NCBI GenBank assembly: GCA_036023115.1
Contig: JAYKKT010000048.1
Span: forward strand, 3,682,001-3,746,000
Length of the DNA: 64,000 bases
Origin: Brasenia schreberi
Lineage: Eukaryota; Streptophyta; Magnoliopsida; Nymphaeales; Cabombaceae
Direction of reading: 5' to 3'
Position 1 is the stretch's first letter; each line of letters begins with the position of its first letter. The notes below the pieces were generated by a model. The model ran no database searches. It saw only the letters and a list, made by a program, of their open reading frames with translations, and had not been told where the DNA came from. The position numbers were made by a program, and so were the translations under genes. Positions 1-10,900 of the stretch are shown one piece after another.

Positions 1-287
1 GGTATTATTGCTTTTGCAAACCACAATTTCACAAGTAGTATAGGAAAAAAGCGTTATTCTGAAAGAAATGGTGATTGTGATTCATTATGCTTCTCTTTGT
101 TTTCCCAACCACCAAATTCACAGTATCCAACCAAAATAAAGGAACATAAAAGCTTGGTCTGTGATTTTTCGCTAGTGCAAGTCTTCTGATTTGGTTTGCT
201 AGGTAGTCCTTAAAGGAGAACCACCCCATTGTTAGCTAAGATAAGATGGACGAGGTAACTCACAGGACCTGCTTTGTGTTTTTACAG

Positions 288-400
288 GTTGAGGATGCAC
301 AAGGTAATGAAGCTCCAATCCAGAGAGTTGCAAATAACATTGTAGGATCATTTCTATACAGCATGATGACATTATCTGCACTCACTTTTACATTTTGGTA
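288..400 (+). pseudogene. PAA2: PAA2/HMA8-like Cu-ATPase, isolated transmembrane exon
   Basis: The exon follows a clear acceptor (tttttacag) and reads VEDAQGNEAPIQRVANN, then a hydrophobic stretch ending in LTFTFW. This matches the segment before and into a membrane helix of plant P1B-type copper ATPases of the PAA2/HMA8 type, which move Cu(I) into the thylakoid lumen for plastocyanin. A weak donor (gtagac) follows near 397. The next exons, including the DKTGT phosphorylation site, are absent: within about 300 bases the sequence becomes a Ty1/copia element, and the gene resumes only at 3195. Homology is from remembered family sequence. The interruption is seen directly; the loss of function is inferred. 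Confidence 0.75.
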
Positions 401-689
401 GACACAATTTCTCTTGTTTCTCTTATGCCTCCTTTCTTTAGTGATTGCTTCTTCTTTAGACATGTTAGAAACTAAAAGAATGTAAGTTGAGATTGGTTGC
501 CTTTAGTTTGCATGAAAAATGACTGTTGAAGACTTTAACCGTCCTTATTACTAAAGGTATTTTAGTCTTTCTATGTTCAATCGAGAAGGACAGAGCCATA
601 GTTGTTGGTAGTTGTGGTATTGCCGAGCAACGGTTATCCGACCTTGCAACCACTAGGACTCTATTGATCTTTAGTAAGGTCCCAAAGAA

Positions 690-2500
690 CCTATGAGCAG
701 AAATTGTTATGACATCAGTCTATTTAATAAATAGAATGCCTACAACTGTTTTATAAAATATCAGCTATAAAAAAATTGTTTAAAAAAGCCCTTGGTTATT
801 TGTACCTAAAGGTTTTTGGATGCAAGTGTTTTATGTTTACCAACAAAGAAGACAAGTTTTTTCCTCATGCAATAGAGTGTGTTTATGAGATATAGCATAA
901 CTAAAAAAAGGTTACAGATGCTATAACCCAGAAGACGACAAATTATATGTATCTAGAGATGTAAAATTTATTGAAAATGAGTTTTTCTTTGAAAATGATA
1001 CTACCACCTCTTCAATTAACAAGGAATATCAGTTTTTGATGGATATGCTAGATGATGAGATGAACTTCATTCAGGAGGAGGAAAGAAAAGTTGCTGATAA
1101 TATGTTGTCCCAATCTAGACATATTATTTCACTCTATGATCAACATTATACTAGAAGGAATCTTGAAATTATTGATCCTACCTTGAGAAGGTCAAACAAA
1201 GAATCTAGACCTTTAGAAAAGTTTGTATCATATGAAACCTTCTCTACAACTCATAGAGCTCTTGTGACAAACCTAATAGCTATCAAAGAACCCAAAAATC
1301 TCATGAATATATTGAGACCATGAACACCAAATTAGAAGCCTTGAACAAAACTCAAACATGGAAAATAGTTAGTCAACACAATACTAAGAAGCCCATAGGA
1401 TGCAAATGGATTTATAAAATCAAAACTAGGAGTGACGGGACTCTAGGAAGATATAAAGCTCGTCTTGTAGCAAAAGGATACTGTCAAGAGTATGGCATAG
1501 ACAATAAAAAAACCTTTGGTATTGTAGCCAAAATAACAACTAGTAGGACGCTCATTGCCTTAAGTATAATTAGAAAATGGGATATAGTTCAAATGGATGT
1601 TAGAAATGCTTTCTTAAATGAGTGGCTTAAGGAAGAGATTTATATGGAACCTCCTCTTGGACTTAATGTGTCAAACAACCAACTTCTGTTTTCAGAAAAG
1701 TTATTTATAATCTTAAACAAGATCCTAAAGTGTGGTTCGACAAAATGATTAAGTTTATGTCTAACCACGGGTTCACTGCATGATATACTGTCACTGCATT
1801 ATTTGTAAGAAAGTCTATTGCGGGTATTATAATACTTCTACTGAATGTGAATGATATACTATCATCAGAGACGATAGTGAGGGTATCCCAATTATAAAAA
1901 CAATTATAAAAACGGCTCTTGGAAAAGAGTTTGAAATGAAAGACCTTAGCATGTTGAGTTACTTCTTGGGGATAGAGATAACTCGGGACAACAAAGATAT
2001 GTTCTTATCTCAAACCAAGTTTACTACATAAATTATCTACAAATCATGAATCACTAATGATAGGGCAGTTGAAACACTAGGGTGTTGAATCCGAAATTAA
2101 GACTCACAGATAGAGAAGCACTGATAAACCTTGCTCTTTATAGGCAAATGATTAGAGCCTTGATGTACTTGACAATCACTTGGCATGACATTTCACACAC
2201 AGTTCACTAAGTCACTCTTGAGAGATCTACACGTCAATCTTGAAGATGCACCTCAAATGTATTGTTATAACAAGAGTGTAATCTATATTGCACAAAATAA
2301 CACATTTCATGAGCGCATGAAGCATATGGAGATGAACTACCACTATGGTTGTGAAGAGTATCTACAAGGACACCTCAATTTGAAGTACGTGCAAACATAG
2401 TACCAACTTGCAAACATATTCACTAAGTCACTTCCAGCACCTCGATTTCAAGCACTATCTAGCAAACTATCAGTTGTTCTATTGTTAATTTGAAGAGGGG
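690..2500 (+). mobile_element. Degenerate Ty1/copia retrotransposon body
   Basis: Frames broken by stops read in order as integrase C-terminus (from about 690, a relic of the SVYLINRMP motif), the GYRCYNPEDDKLYVSRDV region, reverse transcriptase (1320-1748: GCKWIYKIKTRSDG, RYKARLVAKGY, QMDVRNAFLN), and RNase H (2190-2400, ending near LKYVQT). Gag, protease and the 5' LTR are missing. A purine tract (tttgaagagggg) runs directly into the 3' LTR at 2501. The element sits between the two surviving parts of the PAA2-like gene. It cannot be autonomous. Confidence 0.88.
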
Positions 2501-2770
2501 TGTTAAAACATGTAATAGGACCAGGGCCAATAGGGCTCTTGTTAGTGTGCTGGGACCAGGCCACAAGAGCCAGGACTGTCAGGGCCATTGCTGGCCCTGA
2601 CACTTAATACTAGCCGTTGGGGGTAGATAGACAGCCTAACGGTTGGCTGTTCACTGCTCTTGTTTTGCTGTTCTCTCAAATGTGTGCCCTCAATAAAAGC
2701 ATATTAGTGTTGCTTTTGAGGCCACTATGAAGAAATAAAATTGTGCTTTTCAGTTGTTTTGTGTTTCACA
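2501..2770 (+). repeat. 3' LTR of the 0.7-2.8 kb copia element
   Basis: Begins TGTTAAAACATG directly after the polypurine tract. It contains a CAATAAAAGC poly(A)-type signal near 2692. The end is set at a CA near 2770 and is uncertain because no 5' LTR is available for comparison. Confidence 0.55.
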
Positions 2771-3194
2771 TTTGTGGACGGAATTGTGAAAGTGTTAGAA
2801 ATACCTTGTAGGGAGCATCGAGGTCATTGTGAAGCGATTCAAGTGTGGATTTTATTATACAATTGTGGTCGCAGACACTTTACATCATGATGCAAAATCT
2901 ACCATATACAGGTGCAAACTCAATTTGAGCTGGTCAGAGATAGAAAAGAAGCTTCATTGATCACTAGTTATTTTTCAGTTGTCATATATAGCAGCCTGAA
3001 TTTTGGGTTTTCTTTATGAACACCTGTTCTTATATTCATGCCATTGATACCAATGTTGTATTCTAAACCTTGAGTTATAGGCAAGTGCAGAACAATCTTA
3101 TATCATACTTTGCTCTTTTATGTTGTACATTATGAATCACTACTAACAGATGAGTTTGGAACAGATTTCTCACTCTTTTTCCTCTTTCAATTAG
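2771..3194. other. Intron or spacer of the PAA2-like pseudogene
   Basis: AT-rich sequence with no coding signal that I can support. It leads into the acceptor ttag at 3191-3194. Confidence 0.5.
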
Positions 3195-3588
3195 GGTCCA
3201 TCAATATGGTTCAGAGCAATACTATTATCTGGTGACAGGGAAGAGCCAGTGGCAAGTAGCTAGAGCAATTGGAATAGAGAATATTAATTCATGTTTGACT
3301 CCTCAAGATAAATTGCAATTTATCTCAAACATAAAGAATCAAGGGAATTCTGTTGCAATGGTATATATGTTTAATGCATCTGTGTTATCACTGGAAAAAC
3401 TGTTTTTTATCGTAGTATGGTAGTCCAGCAAGATGATTTACATACTTCATTGCATTTTTATGGTTGGCGATGGCATGAATGATGCACCTTCTTTGGCTGT
3501 TGCTGATGTTAGTATAGCCTTGCGAAATAAAGAAAATTCAGCATCTGATGCAGCATCAGTAATTCTATTGGGCAATAAACTGTCACAG
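3195..3588 (+). pseudogene. PAA2: PAA2/HMA8-like Cu-ATPase, P-domain exons with frameshift
   Basis: Two exons remain. The first (3195 to about 3360) reads AILLSGDREEPVA, then loses frame near 3252 and continues one frame over as VARAIGIENINSCLTPQDK and FISNIKNQGNSVAM. The second (3463-3588) reads VGDGMNDAPSLAVADVSIAL and SDAASVILLGNKLSQ, ending at a good donor (cag/gtatgg). GDGMNDAPS is the P-type ATPase hinge motif (GDGxNDxP); in the intact pump this region binds Mg and positions the phospho-Asp. The 101-base gap between the exons has a donor-like start (gtatat) but no AG at the expected acceptor, a second defect. The wording is closer to PAA2 than PAA1. No exons follow before 4 kb. Confidence 0.85.
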
Positions 3589-3599
3589 GTATGGACCGT

Positions 3600-4200
3600 A
3601 TCGTTTTTACTTAATTGTTCAAAATAGTTTATACAATTTGAATTTGTTGTTGATATTGAGGTTCTGCATGCATCAATTTAAGAAGAAGCTTTTATTATCT
3701 AAAAGAATTTGCTAGGATGTAGGTGAATCTTTTAACCCTTCCTTTTAGAACACAATCATTTGAAGTGTATTGCAACTATAAATAGTTAAGCGGAAGGACT
3801 AGCCTGAACCTCTGCGTGTGTGTGCATTTTTCTCTCTTTCCCTCTCTCTGAATTTGAATTTTATATATGTGCTTGATTCTTGTCAAGCACGGAGGTCTAA
3901 GATGTCACCAACGATGCCCGTCGGATCGTGGAACTCGGGAAATGTAGTGGCTTGCCGGACAGCCACGAGCGAGCATGATTCACGCCACCTGCTTCCCAGG
4001 CTATGATCAGCCCATGCTTGATCGTGATTAGCTCAGTTGATAGGATATGTAGTGGCCACAAAACCCGCTTCGCCCCTACTTTCTAAAATATAACGTTGAG
4101 CAGAAAATTTAGTTCTTTATTCAAAAAAACGAGTTATGTTAATCTTAATATATTTCTCTTGTAAAATTGTTGAAACGTTAGACCACTTAATCGTATGTAA
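3600..4200. other. Spacer after the PAA2 fragment
   Basis: No gene is supportable. At 4025-4075 a short stretch resembles a tRNA D-arm (gattagctcagttgatagga), but no cloverleaf follows. It may be an old tRNA-derived SINE or chance. Confidence 0.3.
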
Positions 4201-4204
4201 CTTT

Positions 4205-4500
4205 TGTAGTGACAACTGTCTTCTTTCATACGGGATGGAGTCGGTCATATGGATTATGGATTCTTTGTTTCTATAAATGTTCATTCAACATAACTTAGAT
4301 TATTATTATTATTTAATACTTTTATAATTTTAAAAATATTTTTATTATCTAATTTCTCATTTTTTATCAAAACTTCTTTGATAATTTTTTCATACATTGA
4401 AACCAATACTTTTCTTTTTTCTTATTATATATTAATATCACTTTCAATTTATTTATAATAACCTTATTACACACCTTTTTATAACATAAAAATATTTTCT
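4205..4500 (-). mobile_element. Relic of RTE-type LINE 3' end
   Basis: Reads on the minus strand as a worn copy of the LINE tail found intact at 23.2-23.35 kb (ggattctttgtttc preceded by gggatggagtcggtcatatgg). Heavily diverged and A+T-rich. Non-coding. Confidence 0.5.
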
Positions 4501-4925
4501 GCTATTATTGAAGCGACGCCACCAAAGTCCTTTCTTACTTTGCTTTTGAACAGTAATTACGATTTATGTTTTTTATTTAGGCTTGGAACCGGTCATGGAA
4601 CAGTGTGATCCCTCCCTTGTATGAGTCGAGTTGTCTAATCAATTCGTAGGATCAACATAATTTTCCAGCGTAGATGCTTAAATAAACGAGCTAAATACAA
4701 GAGCTCATGAACCTGGCACGAGTCGGCCCTTTGTAATGCGAACGAGCTCATCGCTGACCCTATCTTCGGCCTCCCCCTTCTGAAAAAAGAAAAGAAAAGG
4801 AACCAGTTCATCAGCAGTCAAAAGCCATGAGCGCTTCGGTTCAATTACCTTCCCTACCTGCAGATAGCGTCCGACTGGTGCACCTCTCTGTCTCCGAAGC
4901 TTCAGAACGGAGGGTTGTGGCGTTG

Positions 4926-7900
4926 ATGGCTTCAATTCCAAGACTGTTGGTCGCATGTCAATTTCGTCCTCCGATGGTTAGGAAACGTCCTCTCTCCACT
5001 TTGCTTTTCAGAATCTGCTTGCTGGTCATTTCCCACATATTATTCTTCTCTTTTTTCCAAGGGAAGGAAATGTACCTTTGGGGAAGCAAGCGTTTTGGAA
5101 ACTGTCCTCCTCCGCGAAGGCAGAACTTCCTTCAACTTGCAGTTTCTGCGCGCCACTACAGATAGCGGCAAGGTGACCACACCCCTTCTCCTTCCTTATT
5201 CCTTTTCCTATCATCCTGAGCCGATGTTCTACGGATGCTTAAAGAGAAAGATGAACACAAGTTACCGCACCGTGTTGCAGTAACAAATCAAAATCCTATT
5301 AGGAAATTATCCTAATCCGAGACTTTTGTGGGCGCCATATCACGACTCTGTTCCTCGCGGTGCAGGTGCATCGTGATTAGCAATTGCACAATGAGGAAGG
5401 CTTGTTTGTTTAAGTGGAGCCTAGGGGCTCTTCCGAACCGAAGGTTCGGTTCAGCGAGAAACAAAGCTGCTATATGGAGGAAATAATTAACGAAGACATT
5501 GTTATCCAGCAAAATGACCTGAACGAGACGACTATGATCAACCCCTTAGTTACTCAATCTAATAGATCAATCAAGTTTCTGTGGAGAATGTGCAAGACTC
5601 GCCATGATTTAACCAAATTATGGTTTGACATATATCTAAAAACATCACCTGCCCAAGTTCCTGGGTCAGCAGGACTGAGTCGAGTCCCGGTCTACACCTT
5701 CGATCATGAAATGGATTATAAAAAGAAGAAAAATATATAAGTGGGAGAGTAGATAATTAACTGCACCAGGAAGTTGGTTAAGATGATGGTTCTTACGGCA
5801 GAGATTAATTTTGATATCCCTATGAGCCAGATGTCCTTCTTCCTTTCACTGGGTTGCGCTTACGGTCGTCAAATTCTTTCCTTTGAAGTTTGTGAAATTA
5901 TATTTTGAAGTCCTGTCAATACGAATACCGCTATTTTGATTGAGTGTAATGAACGTGGTTATATTTGCATTTTCTTTCTATACCGTTACTTCCAATATTT
6001 CACGTGTGATGCTCATAAGTTGTGCTTGTAGGTCGCAGAGTTAAAACTCTGTCCAGTTGAATCAGAGTACGGAACAAGTCTATGCTACAAATAATAGAGT
6101 TTTCCCAGCCTGGTTTTTCTCTTTTCTCCTTAAAACCCTCGGACTATTGGTTGACCTGATGCAGTCATTTATGGTTACAAATGGGTTTCCCTTGCATTTC
6201 TTTTCCACCTAAAATTAACTGCAGTTATTGGTGGTATTCTCCATTAACATTGTTTTTCCTATTTTTGTGTTAACATCAGTCTATAGAGGTTTCAACCACA
6301 AGCCAGGACCATGGAGACCAGAATGATCATGACGGTACGGTTTATCCTAATGCTCTTTCTCAAATGTTTGCAGAAGTTACACAAACTAGATCTGTGTTAG
6401 CCCATGCCATATCACTCAAAACCCTCTCCCCCAACAATGCGTTCATTACAACCCTCCTGGTTCCTTTTGGTGCTTTTGTTCTGCTTTTATAGTTATTAAC
6501 ACCTGTGTCTTTCAGGAATGGTGCCAAACAATGCTAATCAACTGAGGGAAACTTCTAAACTGGATGAGTAATTATTGCTTCCTTTATATCCTTCACCACA
6601 GTTACCTTTAAACTCAATCCTTGGGTTTAGAAGGGACGCATCGGCTGTATCATTACTATGGGGATGAATGATCCCCCTTAATGATACAGACAACACTGTT
6701 TTGTCTTGAAGCACAGTGCATGATGTAAATTTTTTGTTCTTTTCTTTAATTTTCACCCTAGCAGTACTTAAATTTTGCCTGAGAGCATTTTGCTGGTGGT
6801 GCTTTACTTCTGATTTTAGTCCACTTTTCTTTTGATAGATTTGTATTGCATTCTTAAAAGGGTCTGTTTCAAAAATCTTATGCAAAAAATGCCTTTGGAA
6901 GGTCCTCGGCTATAAGGCACAATTCCCTTTATCCATTTGCCTTGCGATTTTTTATCAACATATTGTAAATATGATACTCTTAAGAATCTTACTTGGAACC
7001 TTTTTCTAGAGTGATGCAGAGTCTGAAGAGATATGGAGTTTCCGGATTGTTATCCTATGGCTTGCTGAATACGGTTTATTATCTTGTGACGTTTCTTTTT
7101 GTTTGGTAAGTTCAATTGGTAATAGTATGGTTGGTACATGGTAGTAGACTGAGCATTTCCTCTAATGAAAATGCAGTTCTTTTGTTGGCATTTGCCTTAT
7201 GTATTGTATGTGCTGCTATGGCCAAACAAGTTTGGTGTGATTCAAATAATGAAGTGTTATTATCTATTGTTTCTCGAAAATGGTCTCTATTGTTTTGAAT
7301 ATCTATGCACTTTTCATGATGAGCACTAAAGGTTATCATTGAACTTAAGCGACCCGATGAAATACATAGTGGGAGGTTTATCATTCCCGAAACTTTCATC
7401 CCCCACCCTACTAATTGTGTTAGTGGGATGCAAGATATGCAATGAGAACAGGCCCCAACTGTCCTATGCCTTCTTGGAGATTTTAAATTAATATGTATAG
7501 AATTAAAGAAGAAGACTTACAATATTCATCGGATTGGAGGTTTTCCTCAATCTGTACAGAGACAGAATTCGGCCCACTCAGATGCTGCCGACCCTGCTTT
7601 CTTAATCCATAACTAAACCCTAAACTCTTATTTATACACTACCCTATCTAACTTGAATTCTTAAACTGCCCCTTATTAGTACTAATTACTACTAAAGTAC
7701 GATAATACACTAATACACCTAAACACTTAAAAATAACGTTAACAACAACTAATACAAGACATCCTTTAACACTCCCCCTCAAGTTGGGTAAAGGATGTTT
7801 ATAACACCCAACTTGGATAATGTCTTCTTTAATTGTCTACTGGTAGTAGCTTTGGTTAGGAAATCAGCCCTCTGTTTGATAGATTGAACATACTCTAGCT

Positions 7901-10900
7901 TGAATTCTTGATTAGCTATATTTTCTGTGATGAAGTGATAGTCAATCTCTATATGCTTGGTTTTTTCATGATACACTGGATTAGAAGCCATCTGAATTGC
8001 TGCATTACTGTCACAGTATAGTGGTATAGAATGATTAGATGGAAATCGCAGTTCGCTGAGCAACGAAGATACCCACTTTCCTTCACACATGGTTTGTGCA
8101 ATGGCCCTATATTCTGTTTATGCTGTAGATATGGCAACTACTGTCTGTTTTTTACTCTTCCAAGATACAATATTACCTCTAAGTAAAGTAACATAACTTG
8201 TAGTTGATTTTCGGTCATCCCATGAACCAGCCCAATCTACATCAGAGTAAAGTTCAATGTTTAAATTTGATGATCGTGAATAAAGTAGACCCATTCCTGA
8301 AGTTGATTTGAGGTATCAGAATTTTGTATACTGCATCCATATGATTCTTGGTAGGAGAGTGCATATATCTGCTCACAATACCAACTCCATAAGTGATATC
8401 CGGACGAGTAATAGTCAAATATATGAGCTTACCAACCAACTTCTGATATTTGTTAATATCTTTGAGCTCCTCACTATCACCAATGAATAATTTCTGATTA
8501 ACTTTCATAGGAATGTCACTAAATTTACATTCTACCGTATGTGTTTCTTCAAGAAGATCCATTAAATATTTCCGCTGAGTTAGAAATATACCTTGATTTG
8601 AATAAAGAACTTCAAATCCAAGAAAATATTTCAATCTCCCGTCCTTCATTTTAAAACTCAATAGCCAATTTCTCCAAGAGAGATTTCTCAACAACATCAT
8701 TCCCCGATATAATGACATCATCTACGACACAAGTAGAACAGTTTAATTTACCCTTCAAAGTTGAGCGTTTGATAAAGAGGGGAAGGCGATCACCTTGACT
8801 TTTGTCTATATCCAAGGGACACCATAGTCCTCGCGGAATCTTCCAAACCGTTGACGGGTGATTGTTTCAAACCATATATGCCTTCTTCAATTTACACACT
8901 TTATTCCCTTCACCATAGGGAGTCATTACTGTGAGGATCTACATATAAACTTTTCCTCTAATTCACTATGAAGAAAGGCATTCTTAACATCAAGTTGGTA
9001 AAGACCAATGATGACTAGGGCCGCAAGAGATAAAGATACGAATGTAGAGGCAAGTTTAGGCAACAAAGAGAGAATGTATCGAATAATGAATGCCATAAAC
9101 CTCGAGCATAACTCTTTAGCAACTAAGACGAGCTTTAAACGAGCCATGAGCTTATCCCATCGACCTATCTTTTAGATGCATACACTCCATCTTACAACCA
9201 ACTCGCCCGCTTTACCAAGAGGTAAGCGGAAACTAATTCCTGCAAGTGCCACTGAGTGTCATGGCATGCATCCATTTCACAAACTATAGCCTGGCCGCCA
9301 CCCCCTGGATGAGATACAAGGCCTCTTTAGAGTTTTGATAGGAATTGAAACAGATATCAAAGAGTACAATACAAAGACATCAACAAAGTAACGAGATAAA
9401 CCAAAGATAAGAAATAAAAGAAGAAACGGGACAAGCATAATTAGGTTGACCTTTACGAATAGCGACCGATACCTTAAGACTGAATGCTGCCGGCAATTGG
9501 AGGATCTAGTTTATAGACCGATGAGTAAGAACCGAGTCACATGGAATGAATTCGGAGCAGATCTCGGAGTAGTAGAACCTACTATAGCAGTTGACCGATT
9601 CTGATCGAATACAATACGGATGCATGAATAAAAGAGCGGACGTGGTCTTCGCCGAGCATGCGACCATAAGCGAGGAGCCGTGAGTAAGAGGGACTAACTG
9701 TGTAGTGTAGGAAAAGGACCATACCGTAGCAGTACTCAGATCAGGTTACGATGCCCACGGAGGAAGATGGAAAGAACGGATAGTACTCTCAAGAGAAGGT
9801 GATGGTTTCAAAGCAGATGCTCATATCGTGACGCGGAAACGAGATACCGATTGTGAATTAGAGAAGACCGGTGAATCTCTTTCTCGACAACCAGAATAAC
9901 CTAGGAAGAGACACTTTGAGGGATTTCCAGGAACCAACTTGGAGACTTTTCCTAGAGCGAGGTCATCCCGCACAAAACAAGTAATAAATTAAAAACATTC
10001 AAAGAGGAGAGCAATGATAGAGATCGAGAGTGGTTAGAAACAATAGAGAATGAGTGGATTTAACCTGATTAAGAAATCGGATGAAGGGAAGGCGTATGCA
10101 ATTACGAGGTAGCATGCAAATATGATCATGGCATCACCCCAAAGTGTTTAGAAAGCATGGTGTCATTGTGCTCAAGGAGCAAGAACACGAAAGCAACTTC
10201 AACTAGGTGGCGTATTTTTTTCTTTCAACCACATCATTTGTTCAGGGTACAGGACAATGCACAGATTGGCCATGTAATAATGTCCAACGAGAAGTCAAAA
10301 AGAAAGATATGAAATGGGGCAGAAAAATATTCTTTGGGCACTGTCATTTCATGGCAAGTTTAATGTAGGCAATAAATTGAGTTTGGAACTCTAAATAAAA
10401 AGGTTGAACGTTAACATATGGAAAAAAACCTGATGTAGCGATTTTTCATTAGAATACAACCACATAACACGAGAAAAATTATCGAATAAAAGTAACAAAA
10501 TAATGATAAACCCATGTAGAACTGACACGGACTAGGCCCCAAATATCTGAATGAATAAGTTCAAAAGGCTAAGATTGTCTAGAGTCACTTAATGGATAAG
10601 TGACTCTTTGATGTTTCCCAAGCTGACAGACTTCACATTCAAACTGATTTTTATTGACTCTAAGATGAGGTAGAACATAAGGAAGTTTAGACACAGGTAA
10701 GTGACTAAGATGATAATGCCAAAGCCGAATCTCTGAATCCTGAAGTAATGGTGTTGATGCTCTATAAGAAGTTCCATGCTGAAGATGATCTTTCAAAATG
10801 TATAAGCCCCTCTGTAGTCTATCATGACCAAAGGCTTTTCCCGTCTTCAGATCCTAAAATACATAATCAGTAGGAGTAAAGGTTATACTGCATTTCATGG

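Noticed and set aside
4025..4080. Possible tRNA gene (agctcagttgatagga)
   Set aside because: Only the D-arm-like part is present. No anticodon stem or acceptor pairing.
7112..7399. 95-codon open stretch on the minus strand
   Set aside because: Lies in the intron opposite a real exon's flank. No motif and no splice partner.
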